Assembly: GCF_009766105.1 (NCBI RefSeq)
Contig: NZ_LMUH01000001.1
Location: forward strand, 1-63,048
Direction: 5' to 3'
Length of the DNA stretch: 63,048 bases
From: Granulicella sp. S156
GTDB taxonomy: Bacteria > Acidobacteriota > Terriglobia > Terriglobales > Acidobacteriaceae
This document shows, in pieces, positions 55,961 to 63,048 of this stretch. The notes beneath the pieces are model-generated. The model saw only the letters and a program-made list of their open reading frames with translations, was not told the origin of the DNA and ran no database searches. The position numbers were made by a program, and so were the translations under genes. Numbering within the stretch: the stretch's first letter is position 1; each line of letters opens with the position of its first letter.

Positions 55961-57127
55961 TTAAGCGCTGGGCTTGGCCGGCCACGGCTGAGTCTGCGAG
56001 GTGCGCTTCTCCATCGGGATATAGGGCGCGGGCCACGTGGGGCCGGTGTAGTCGGCGCGCGGACGGATCAGGCGGTTGTCGTCGTGCTGCTCGATCACGT
56101 GCGCACACCATCCCGAGATGCGGCTGATAGCGAAGATTGGCGTGAAGAGATCGATGTCGATGCCCAGCGTCGTATAGGTGCTGGCGGAGTAGAAATCGAC
56201 GTTGGCGTTGAGCTTCTTCTCCTCTTTTACGAAGAGCTCAATCTGGCGGGACATCTCATACCACTTGGGATTGGCATCTTTGCCGAGGTCTTCCGACATC
56301 TTGCGGAGATGCGTGGCGCGCGGGTCTTCGGTTGTGTAGACGCGGTGCCCGAAGCCGGAGATCTTCTCCTTGTTCTCGAGCATCTTGCGGACGTGCTCGA
56401 CGGGATCTTCGCCGGCCTTGTCAATGTCGTAGAGCAGGTGCATGACGGCTTCGTTGGCTCCGCCGTGCAGCGGCCCCTTGAGGGCGCCGATAGCGCCGGT
56501 GATGGCCGAATGCAGATCGGACAAGGTTGCTGCAATCACGCGCGCGGCAAAGGTGCTGGCGTTGAGCTCGTGGTCGGCATGCAGAATCAGCGCAACATCG
56601 AGCGCCTTGGTGGCTGTCTCGGAGGGCTTTTCACCGGTGAGCATCCACAGGAAGTTGGCAGCGTGGGAGAGCGAGGTGTCCGGCTTGATGATCTCCTTGC
56701 CCTTGCGGATGCGATCGAAGATAGCCACGATCATCGCGATCTGCGCGGTCAGGCGAAAGCTCTTGCGGACATTCGCAGTGTGCAGGACGGATTTCTCATC
56801 GGCATCGTAGATGGAGAGCAGCGACACTGTGGTGCGCAGAACCTCCATGGGCGAGGCGGTCTTTGGGACGCTGCGTAGAAACGCGATCACGTCGTCGGGG
56901 ATCTGCCGTGCCGCCGCGAGCTGATGGGAAAAGTCGTTGAGTTCGGCTGCGGTGGGGAGAGCGCCGTTCCACAGAAGATAGGTGATCTCTTCAAAGCTGG
57001 ACTTCTCCGCCAGCTCGTGAATGTCGATTCCACGATAGGAGAGGATGCCCTTGCCTCCATCGATAAAGCAGATGGAGGACTCATTGGCGACGACGTCTTG
57101 CAAACCTTTGGGTGCAGCGGTGGACAT
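55961..57127 (-). CDS. gltA: Citrate synthase
   Basis: A 388-residue enzyme of the short bacterial type. ICFIDGGKGILSYRGIDIHE opens it. The catalytic residues fall in LILHADHELNASTFAAR, GALKGPLHGGANEAVMHLL and LNANVDFYSASTYTTLGI. SGFGHRVYTTEDPRATHL is characteristic. It condenses oxaloacetate and acetyl-CoA; a 2-methylcitrate synthase activity cannot be excluded. ATG 57127 follows GGAGAG, so the longer frame to 57265 is not used. A large inverted repeat lies immediately upstream. Confidence 0.93.
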   Translation of the reverse strand: MSTAAPKGLQDVVANESSICFIDGGKGILSYRGIDIHELAEKSSFEEITYLLWNGALPTAAELNDFSHQLAAARQIPDDVIAFLRSVPKTASPMEVLRTTVSLLSIYDADEKSVLHTANVRKSFRLTAQIAMIVAIFDRIRKGKEIIKPDTSLSHAANFLWMLTGEKPSETATKALDVALILHADHELNASTFAARVIAATLSDLHSAITGAIGALKGPLHGGANEAVMHLLYDIDKAGEDPVEHVRKMLENKEKISGFGHRVYTTEDPRATHLRKMSEDLGKDANPKWYEMSRQIELFVKEEKKLNANVDFYSASTYTTLGIDIDLFTPIFAISRISGWCAHVIEQHDDNRLIRPRADYTGPTWPAPYIPMEKRTSQTQPWPAKPSA

Positions 57128-57147
57128 AAGTGCGCTCTCCGAGCTAC

Positions 57148-57255
57148 AGCGGTTTCGGTTTAGATATTTACAGGGGCGAAAGCCGTTTGTGTGGTTTTCT
57201 TCCAGGAAAACCACCTTCACAATCTCCGGGTGCAACGAGTAAAACCGAAACCGCT
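57148..57255. repeat. Nested inverted repeats upstream of citrate synthase
   Basis: Outer arms AGCGGTTTCGGTTT (57148-57161) and AAACCGAAACCGCT (57242-57255) are perfect. Inside, GTGGTTTTC (57191-57199) pairs with GAAAACCAC (57205-57213). It occupies the position of the leader and promoter of gltA, so it may be regulatory or an inserted repeat. Confidence 0.75.
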
Positions 57256-57344
57256 CAAAATTCAACAGCGTGACTGATTATCAAACCGCGTGGATTCGGT
57301 TGTCACGGAGGATGAGCGAATATCGACTAGTGTGTTCGATTTGG

Positions 57345-58346
57345 CTAGGCAGTGTCGAAACGAGCGGGGGAGAAGGGCGCCACATCGATCGCAGAGGATT
57401 TGCCTTCGATGAGATCGGCCATGATGGTTGCGGTGGCAGGGGCCAGCAGTATGCCGTTGCGAAAGTGACCGGTCGCGATGAACTGACCAGGCGAGAGAGA
57501 GCCAAGCAGCGGCAGGCTGTCGGCGGTTGCGGGGCGGAGTCCTGCCCAGGCTTCGACCTGCGGAGCAGTTGTTTCATCGGCAAGCTGAGGCAGAAGCTCC
57601 GCCGCCAGTGTGCGCAGGTGGGCAAGGCCAACTGGATGAACCACCGTGTCGAATCCGGCATCTTCGACAGTGGCTCCGATGAGAGCCGTTCCTGCCTGCG
57701 GCCCTTGTGTGCGCGGCACGACGTAGATGTGCTCGCTGCGGTGGACCTCGCATAGCGGAAGCGTGGCAGGTAACTGAACGCGGAGCATCTGCCCCTTTGC
57801 AGGGCGAACCTGTGGATGAGCCCATGCGCCTTGTGTGTGAATGATTTTGTCAGGAGTGAATGTGCCGTTATTGGTCTCTGCGTGTAACTGCGCCTGATTG
57901 TCTTCCGTGACGAAGCGAAGTTCGGTGTGCTCGCGCAGGTCGATGGACGTAGCGCGAACGGCAGCGAGAAGCGCGGCTGCAAGTTGACGTGGATCAACCG
58001 AATGCTCGGCGAGCTGTTGGGTGCTGCCATCGGGCATGTACTGGATCGTGGTGTCGGTCTGGAAGGGCACCGAGAGCCCGGAGAGAGACTCGATGCGCTG
58101 CAGAAACGCCGGATAAAGGGAGAGGCTGAAATGCGAAAACGGCAGCAGCGCAGGAGGGTTGTGAGGGTCTTTGGCCGCTAACATGCCTGCAGCGGCGGTG
58201 GAGGCATGCTGTAGCGCTGTATTTCGTTCCAGTACAGTCACTTGAAAACCGCGCGTTTGGAGCTCTAAGGCGAGCGAAAGCCCAATAATTCCCGCTCCAG
58301 CGATCATAATTTCAGGTTTTGGTCGTAATTTTGCGTCCATCGGCAT
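57345..58346 (-). CDS. thiO: Glycine oxidase ThiO-like FAD oxidoreductase
   Basis: A 333-residue DAO-family flavoenzyme. IMIAGAGIIGLSLALELQTR binds FAD, AGMLAAKDPHNPPAL and GMLRVQLPAT-like segments fit ThiO, and the C-terminus has EAWAGLRPATADSLPLLGSL and FRNGILLAPATATIMADLI. It oxidises glycine to the imine used for thiazole formation in thiamine synthesis. No other thi genes are in the window, so the assignment rests on the sequence. The start is ATG 58346 or ATG 58340. Confidence 0.85.
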   Translation of the reverse strand: MPMDAKLRPKPEIMIAGAGIIGLSLALELQTRGFQVTVLERNTALQHASTAAAGMLAAKDPHNPPALLPFSHFSLSLYPAFLQRIESLSGLSVPFQTDTTIQYMPDGSTQQLAEHSVDPRQLAAALLAAVRATSIDLREHTELRFVTEDNQAQLHAETNNGTFTPDKIIHTQGAWAHPQVRPAKGQMLRVQLPATLPLCEVHRSEHIYVVPRTQGPQAGTALIGATVEDAGFDTVVHPVGLAHLRTLAAELLPQLADETTAPQVEAWAGLRPATADSLPLLGSLSPGQFIATGHFRNGILLAPATATIMADLIEGKSSAIDVAPFSPARFDTA

Positions 58347-58426
58347 CCTATTTTAGCTATAACGCGTCCATCTCTTTTAGCGTTTCAGACTTAGGGTCGT
58401 AAGCGCGGAAAAACAAGGAGCGTCGA

Positions 58427-59272
58427 ATGAACGAGAACGATCGCGAGTATGTTGAAAAAACGTCTGCGCCGGGCTGGCTGACGGGCATAGCTGTTGCAGG
58501 TATTGTACTGGCTTTGGGATCACTGGGCTGGAGCTTTGGTCTTCAGAACAACCTCAAGTCTGAACAGCAGAAGCTAGATGCCGCCAACCAGCAGAACACC
58601 GCATTGTCCCAGCGTTTAGATGAAACAAACGAGCGGATGCGCGCACAGGCACAGACCCTGGGTCAAAGCGTAGGTCTCACCCAGAAACAGTTAGAAGATA
58701 AATCCAACCAGTTGATCGCGGCTCAAAGAACAGCATCCGCTACAACTGCTCGGCTGCAGAGGGAACAGGCTGCGACTGCGAAGCAGGTAGGTGATGTACA
58801 AACAGACGTCTCAGGCGTGAAGACCGATGTCGGCGGAGTGAAGACCGATGTTGCGACAACGCAGGCGGACCTCGCGCAGACCAAGACGCAGTTGACGCGT
58901 GTGATGGGTGACTCCGGTGTGATGAGCGGGTTGATTGCGACCAATCATGATGAACTGGAAGAGTTGAAGCATCGTGGTGATCGTAACTACTACGAGTTCA
59001 CTCTGCAGAAGGGCGCTCCCGCGCAGAACGTAGGAACCATCAAGGTGCAGTTGAAGAAAGTCGACCCGAAGCGCTCCAAGTACACGCTCGCGGTTAGTTC
59101 AGACGACAAGAGCATTGAGAAGAAGGACAAGAATCTCGACGAGCCGGTGCAATTCTACTCAGGCAAGCAGCCGGCGCTGTTTGAGATCGTCGTGAATAAC
59201 ATCAGCAAGGGCCAGGTAACGGGTTATCTGAGCACACCAAAAGGTGCGCCAGCCCCGATTTCTGTTCCGTAA
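58427..59272 (+). CDS. Membrane-anchored coiled-coil protein (281 aa)
   Basis: The N-terminal helix WLTGIAVAGIVLALGSLGW anchors it in the membrane. About 45-185 is a long coiled-coil (QQKLDAANQQNTALSQRLDE) with a short repeated block VSGVKTDVGGVKTDV. The C-terminal part (about 190-281) is a beta-rich domain (YYEFTLQKGAPAQNVGTIKV, VQFYSGKQPALFEIVVNNIS). Similar small proteins are common in Acidobacteriota; the function is unknown. A terminator lies just after it. Confidence 0.8.
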   Translation: MNENDREYVEKTSAPGWLTGIAVAGIVLALGSLGWSFGLQNNLKSEQQKLDAANQQNTALSQRLDETNERMRAQAQTLGQSVGLTQKQLEDKSNQLIAAQRTASATTARLQREQAATAKQVGDVQTDVSGVKTDVGGVKTDVATTQADLAQTKTQLTRVMGDSGVMSGLIATNHDELEELKHRGDRNYYEFTLQKGAPAQNVGTIKVQLKKVDPKRSKYTLAVSSDDKSIEKKDKNLDEPVQFYSGKQPALFEIVVNNISKGQVTGYLSTPKGAPAPISVP

Positions 59273-59291
59273 CTTGCTCCGTAGTTGCAAC

Positions 59292-59322
59292 AAAGGCCGC
59301 GCATTCCATGCGCGGCTTTTTT
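59292..59322 (+). terminator. Terminator of the 58427 gene
   Basis: Arms GCCGCGCA and TGCGCGGC (59296-59303 and 59309-59316), followed by TTTTTT. Confidence 0.9.
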
Positions 59323-59327
59323 GCGTC

Positions 59328-59440
59328 AGAGCAGAACCCCTATAGGTATGCCCAAAGGCAATCATTTGGACGGCGCTTTTCCCCAAAAAAAGCGCCACTC
59401 CTAAGCTCTTTCCGGGGGCCAGTAATAGGGGTTCTGCTCT
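59328..59440. repeat. Inverted repeat at the end of the 59439 gene
   Basis: Arms AGAGCAGAACCCCTAT (59328-59343) and ATAGGGGTTCTGCTCT (59425-59440) are perfect. Inside is a further hairpin, GGCGCTTTTCCCC with AAAAAGCGCC. The right arm reaches the stop codon of the convergent gene. Confidence 0.8.
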
Positions 59441-60008
59441 AGGGAATGGTGATCGTCTGCGGCGCCTGATGCGCGAGGTGAACCGTCAGTATTGCGGACT
59501 TGCGCGCCTTCCAGTCCTTTTCCGTGAGGCCAGGAAAGTGCAGCAGCACGGTCCCTTCAACCGAACCTCCGGGCGCGATCTGCGTCTGCCCATCGAGAGG
59601 ATGCGACATCATCGGCGTGAGCGCGGGAAAGCTCTCTTCGATGCGCGCGAGATCCGCAGCGCCGGGTGCGGTGGTGTCGAGTGTTTCATTGTCCGATGTC
59701 GTGTACGTTGAGGTCACGGTGTCGATGAAGATCGGAAGCCGCAGCTTGTTCTCGATATGCACCGTCCCGACGACGTAGAGGTCGTCTTCGGTGTGCGCAC
59801 CCTGGCCGATCACGTGCACACCGCCGCTCTCCGCGTTGAAGGTGGTGTGCGCGGCATACACCTGCACCTTGGGGACACTGAGTTCAGCCGTCTTGCGTGG
59901 ATTCAGATAGAAGACAGCCACAGCGATGACAACGAGGATCGCCAGTGCGATCAGGATTGCCTTCAACGGACTGCGCTCTGGTGCGGGACCAAGGTTGAGG
60001 TCAGACAT
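59439..60008 (-). CDS. Membrane-anchored hypothetical protein (189 aa)
   Basis: One N-terminal membrane helix (LKAILIALAILVVIAVAVFY, about 15-34) and a roughly 150-residue beta-sandwich-like domain (VHVIGQGAHTEDDLYVVGTV, TLDTTAPGAADLARIEESF, GSVEGTVLLHFPGLTEKDW). The pattern resembles fibronectin-III or DUF-type domains; no family is named. It ends in the inverted repeat at 59328-59440 and lies 30 bases downstream of polX. Confidence 0.75.
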   Translation of the reverse strand: MSDLNLGPAPERSPLKAILIALAILVVIAVAVFYLNPRKTAELSVPKVQVYAAHTTFNAESGGVHVIGQGAHTEDDLYVVGTVHIENKLRLPIFIDTVTSTYTTSDNETLDTTAPGAADLARIEESFPALTPMMSHPLDGQTQIAPGGSVEGTVLLHFPGLTEKDWKARKSAILTVHLAHQAPQTITIP

Positions 60009-60038
60009 AGTAAGAACAGGATAGCGTGCTCACGCCCA

Positions 60039-61877
60039 TCAAGGCCGTGGCCGTAGTGTGGCGAGGAACCGGTCGACCGGCTGCGTGTTGATAAGGTCCT
60101 GCGCGCTAAGCCAGGCGCGGCGCAGTTGAACGATCCCATGGTCGATCTGGTCGAGGTCGCTGATAGTGTGCGCGTCGGTGTTCACGATCAGCTTGCAGCC
60201 CTGTTCTTTCGCAAGCCGAAGGTTGAGATCCGAAAGATCCGAGCGTGCCGGCGCGGCGTTGTGTTCGACCGCGACACCGAGCCGTGCGGCAACAGGAAGA
60301 AGCTGCGCGAGGTCGATCTTGTAGGGCTCGCGCTGCAGCACCTTGCGTCCGGTGGGATGGCCAAGGATCTGCACAAAGGGATTCTCCGTAGCGCGAAGAA
60401 CGCGTGCGGTCATCTCTTCCTGTGTCTGGTTGAAACCCGAGTGAACGCTGGCAATCACAATGTCGAGTTGCGCGAGCGTGGCATCTTCGAGATCAAGTGC
60501 GCCGTCCAGCAGAATATCGACCTCAACGCCGGCAAGAATGCGAAAGGGAACTGTAGGCTCCGCAGTGTTTGGTTCTTTGTCCTTCAACCGCCGTTTGTAA
60601 TGCTCCCACTGTGGTCCACGCTTACCCGCGAACTCTTCGGCGAGCTCAGTTGACACCGCACGAATGCGTTGCGCATGGGCCAGCGCGCGCGCGTCGTCCA
60701 TGCCATTAGTCATGGCGAGGTTCTTCGAGTGGTCGGTAATGGCAATGTATTCCAGGCCGCGTGCAATTGCGGCCTCCGCCATCTCGCGGATGCTGTTGCT
60801 GCCGTCCGACTCCGTGGTGTGCATATGCAGGTCGCCGCGCAGATCGCTGCGGACGATGAGGTGCGGCAGCGTGTGTTTCTCCGCGGCTTCCAGTTCGCCG
60901 CAGTTCTCGCGGAGCTCGGGCGGAATGTATTCGAGGTCGAGCGCGTTGTAGATCTCCTGCTCGGTCGCAGCCGCAACGATCACATTGTCCTCGAGCCGCA
61001 GAAGCGCATATTCGCTGAGCGTAAGCCCGCGCTTGATCGCACGCTGGCGCAGCGCGACGTTGTGGTGCTTGGAGCCTGTGAAGTACTGCAATGCGGCGCC
61101 GTAGCTGGCACGCGGCAGCAGCCGCACGTCAACCTGCAGGCCATTGCGCAGCGTGAAGCTGACCTTGTTCTGGCCTTTGGCGAGCAGCTTGTCGATGAGC
61201 GGTAGCGAAGCCACATGCTCAACGGCTGCGGCTACGACATCGGTTTCGCACGCTGGCCCGGTAACCAGTAGGTCGAGGTCTCCGCAAGTCTCGCGGCCGC
61301 GGCGCAGGCTGCCCGCAGGAGTAATCGTTTCTATGCCGGGAAACTGGCGGATGAGCTCGCTGATGCGCTCGGCGTGTTCGCGGGCCACGTCGATACGGAA
61401 GCGCGAAGCATTGCGGCGATGGTCTTCGATGCCCTTGAGCAGCTTGTCGGTGAACTTCTGCCCCAGCCGCGGCAGAGGCAGCAGGTCGCCGCGCTTGGCC
61501 GCCGCTTCCAGCGCATCGATATCCGAGATCTGCAGCGCGGAGTAGAGCATCGCCACCGTCTTAGGGCCCATGCCGGGAAGGCGCAGAAGTTCAAGCATCG
61601 TAGGGCGATACTTCTGCAGCAGCTCCTCGCGCAGAGGCATAGTGCCTGTGGCGACCAGGTCTCGAATGTTCTGCGCCATACCTTTACCGATGCCTGGAAT
61701 CGCGAGCAAGGCCTTGGGGTCGGCATCCGGCGTAGCGAGTGTGGCTAGTTGGGTGGTTTGCTGCTCTACGGCCTCAGCCGCGCGGCGGTAGGAGCGAATG
61801 CGGAACGGGTCGGCGGCATCGATTTCGAGCAATGCGGCGGTTTCATCGAGCAAGCGTGCGAGCGTGATGTTGTCCAT
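60039..61877 (-). CDS. polX: DNA polymerase X with PHP domain
   Basis: A 612-residue bacterial PolX. Helix-hairpin-helix motifs (LLRLPGMGPKTVAMLY) are followed by the polX nucleotidyltransferase core GSLRRGRETCGDLDLLVT with catalytic Asp-x-Asp, and QVDVRLLP. The C-terminal PHP domain has DLHMHTTESDG, HPTGRKVLQ, EHNAAP and TDAHT, with metal-binding His and Asp residues. It fills gaps in base-excision repair and has 3'-5' exonuclease and phosphatase activity. The neighbouring cold-shock gene is separate. Confidence 0.95.
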   Translation of the reverse strand: MDNITLARLLDETAALLEIDAADPFRIRSYRRAAEAVEQQTTQLATLATPDADPKALLAIPGIGKGMAQNIRDLVATGTMPLREELLQKYRPTMLELLRLPGMGPKTVAMLYSALQISDIDALEAAAKRGDLLPLPRLGQKFTDKLLKGIEDHRRNASRFRIDVAREHAERISELIRQFPGIETITPAGSLRRGRETCGDLDLLVTGPACETDVVAAAVEHVASLPLIDKLLAKGQNKVSFTLRNGLQVDVRLLPRASYGAALQYFTGSKHHNVALRQRAIKRGLTLSEYALLRLEDNVIVAAATEQEIYNALDLEYIPPELRENCGELEAAEKHTLPHLIVRSDLRGDLHMHTTESDGSNSIREMAEAAIARGLEYIAITDHSKNLAMTNGMDDARALAHAQRIRAVSTELAEEFAGKRGPQWEHYKRRLKDKEPNTAEPTVPFRILAGVEVDILLDGALDLEDATLAQLDIVIASVHSGFNQTQEEMTARVLRATENPFVQILGHPTGRKVLQREPYKIDLAQLLPVAARLGVAVEHNAAPARSDLSDLNLRLAKEQGCKLIVNTDAHTISDLDQIDHGIVQLRRAWLSAQDLINTQPVDRFLATLRPRP

Positions 61878-61996
61878 AAGAGAACCAGAGGCCCGGGGGC
61901 CGCATCGATTGTAGATGCTTGCGCCCGGGCCTCTGAAATTACAGAAAACTTCTGTAGGTGAAAGCCTCGGAAAAGTGTGCGGGATTGTGAGAAAAA

Positions 61997-62212
61997 TTAG
62001 ACGGTTTTGGTGCGAACGACCTGATCGGCCTGCGGACCCTTTGCTCCCTGAATGACGTCGAATTCAACCTCGTCGCCTTCTTTCAAGCTCTTGTACCCGT
62101 CTAACTGAATAGCGCTGTAGTGGACAAACACATCCGGACCGCTATCCCGTGCTAAAAACCCAAAACCCTTTGCATTGTTGAACCACTTAACCGTGCCCTT
62201 GTACTGTGCCAT
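61997..62212 (-). CDS. Cold-shock protein (CspA family)
   Basis: A 71-residue single OB-fold nucleic-acid-binding protein. RNP1 is KGFGFL and RNP2 is DVFVHYSAI. The usual opening [14 protein letters not shown] is present. It binds single-stranded RNA and acts as an RNA chaperone. ATG 62212 is preceded by GGGAAGGGCCTC; a longer frame to 62323 is not used. The roughly 110 bases of leader between 62213 and 62323 could hold a cold-responsive 5' UTR, not resolved here. Confidence 0.93.
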   Translation of the reverse strand: MAQYKGTVKWFNNAKGFGFLARDSGPDVFVHYSAIQLDGYKSLKEGDEVEFDVIQGAKGPQADQVVRTKTV

Positions 62213-62381
62213 GAGGCCCTTCCCAAAAACGGAAAATGCGCTCCCCGCCTGAACGGAGAGATCGTACTGGTTTATATGCAAAATCGAGCCTTTGGGATGC
62301 CTGACGGAGGGCTTGGATTTCATTTCTAACTAATGGGAAATAGGGCATATTTGCTGTTTTCTGTCGCCCTGCCAACACAAT

Positions 62382-62470
62382 GAAGCTTTTAACGCAGAAG
62401 GCGCAGAGAACACCACGAAATCCTCTGCGCCCTCCGCGTTTTCCTTCGCGCTCTCTGCGTCAAAGCTTTT
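62382..62470. repeat. Palindromic element between csp and Nudix genes
   Basis: Arms AAGCTTTTAACGCAGA (about 62383) and TCTGCGTCAAAGCTTTT (about 62454-62470) are nearly complementary, with inner GCGCAGAG/CTCTGCGC pairs. It lies just after the Nudix gene stop. Confidence 0.65.
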
Positions 62471-62493
62471 GCTGTTGCCGGTTCTTCCGGTCT

Positions 62494-63048
62494 TCAGTTT
62501 GCGCGACGCAGCGAGTCATAAAACAGCACGCCGATCAACGTTTTTCCATCGACGATTTTCCCGGCATGAATAAGCCGCAGAACCTCCGAGAGCGGTGTCA
62601 TATGCAGCTCGATCCGTTCGTCGTCTTCGGGCGTGGCTTCACCCAGCGTAAGGTCTTCCGCGAGCAGGATATTCATCGCCTCAGAGAGAAAGCCTGGGCT
62701 GGCGAAATAGCGGACGTACTTCGACCAGCGCTTGGCCCGGTAGCCGGTCTCTTCGATGAGTTCGCGTTTCCCTGCGGGGATAGGTTTTTCGCCCAGCTCG
62801 ATGCGGCCCGCCGGCAACTCCAGCAGGATCTCGTCAGCAGCGTGGCGATACTGGCGGATAAGCAGGATATTGGGATCGGCAGGGTTGGTCTTGGTGTCTA
62901 CGGCCAGGATAACGACCGAGCCATTATGGCGGATGACGTCGCGTGTGGCACGAACGCCACCTGGCTCGGCTACGTCATCGGAGGTGACAGAAAATATCCT
63001 GCCCTTGTAGACGACCTTCGACGAGAGTGTACGGGCTTTGCCGGAGAG
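62494..63048 (-). CDS. Nudix hydrolase (ADP-ribose pyrophosphatase-like), 5' end off window
   Basis: The frame runs unbroken from the stop at 62494 to the window edge, about 184 codons. The Nudix box is exact: G-R-I-E-L-G-E, seven residues, then RELIEETGY. YKGRIFSVTSDDV, VVILAV and LIRQYRHAADEILLELPAG match the ADP-ribose/NUDT5-like subfamily. It hydrolyses nucleoside diphosphate linkages. The start codon lies beyond 63048. Confidence 0.88.
   Translation of the reverse strand, partial: LSGKARTLSSKVVYKGRIFSVTSDDVAEPGGVRATRDVIRHNGSVVILAVDTKTNPADPNILLIRQYRHAADEILLELPAGRIELGEKPIPAGKRELIEETGYRAKRWSKYVRYFASPGFLSEAMNILLAEDLTLGEATPEDDERIELHMTPLSEVLRLIHAGKIVDGKTLIGVLFYDSLRRAN

Noticed and set aside
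55689..55964. Small frames between the zincin-like and citrate synthase genes
   Set aside because: Frames on both strands lack ribosome sites and any recognised similarity.
1..63048. CRISPR array
   Set aside because: No regularly spaced direct repeats with unique spacers and no cas-like proteins were seen.

Overview
The window reads as a chromosomal segment of an Acidobacteriota bacterium, most likely Terriglobia/Acidobacteriaceae (Granulicella, Edaphobacter or Terriglobus-like). This is inferred from gene content: paired M61 peptidases, a CadC-like winged-helix/TolB-propeller regulator, a double-length ThyX-like protein and abundant GC-rich palindromes at gene ends. No 16S gene is present to confirm it. 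Coding is dense on both strands, and TTG and GTG starts are frequent.

Layout. 1-2.8 kb: the end of an F-type ATP synthase operon (atpD 3' end, atpC), then a secreted protein of unknown function, then a second, broken copy of atpC with its terminator. 2.9-13 kb: AraC, TlpA-like thioredoxin, HxlR, NAD-dependent epimerase, RibD-type reductase, DUF1349 protein, M61 peptidase, two convergent CPBP membrane proteins and an alpha/beta hydrolase. 13-20.9 kb: PL7 alginate lyase, TetR, ATP-dependent DNA ligase, cupin, metallophosphoesterase, an orphan VapB-like antitoxin and a solitary DNA methyltransferase. 20.9-31 kb: 3-hydroxyacyl-CoA dehydrogenase, MaoC, GNAT, metallo-beta-lactamase hydrolase, rhomboid, XRE regulator, FabG, the ThyX-like protein, GxxExxY protein, queuosine-precursor transporter and recA.

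31.0-37.1 kb is an accessory island. It is bounded by a 69-bp direct repeat (31022-31090 and 37044-37112) made of the 5' half of a tRNA-Ser(CGA) gene plus its upstream flank. The intact tRNA lies at the right end. The island holds mostly unrecognised genes: two membrane-anchored proteins of similar architecture, a DUF3800-like protein, small Cys-rich proteins and a coiled-coil membrane protein. No recombinase is visible. It is the best place in the window to look for an undescribed system.

37.2-63 kb: CadC/TolB-like regulator, a cNMP-binding/thioredoxin-like/thioredoxin-reductase-like fusion without the redox CxxC, an MFS carboxylate transporter, phenylalanine hydroxylase, an assimilatory nitrite reduction operon (nirA with the two siroheme-synthesis genes it needs), a second M61 peptidase, glutathione peroxidase, a KimA-type potassium transporter, cysteine desulfurase, DinB, a zincin-like secreted protein, citrate synthase, glycine oxidase (ThiO), PolX, a cold-shock protein and a 5'-truncated Nudix hydrolase at the edge.

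A recurring theme is palindromic DNA at gene 3' ends. Several families are present, and in two cases (tetR, cobA) a palindrome arm supplies the C-terminal codons and stop of a gene. The two atpC copies differ only at synonymous positions plus one nonsense codon, and their terminators carry compensating stem changes.
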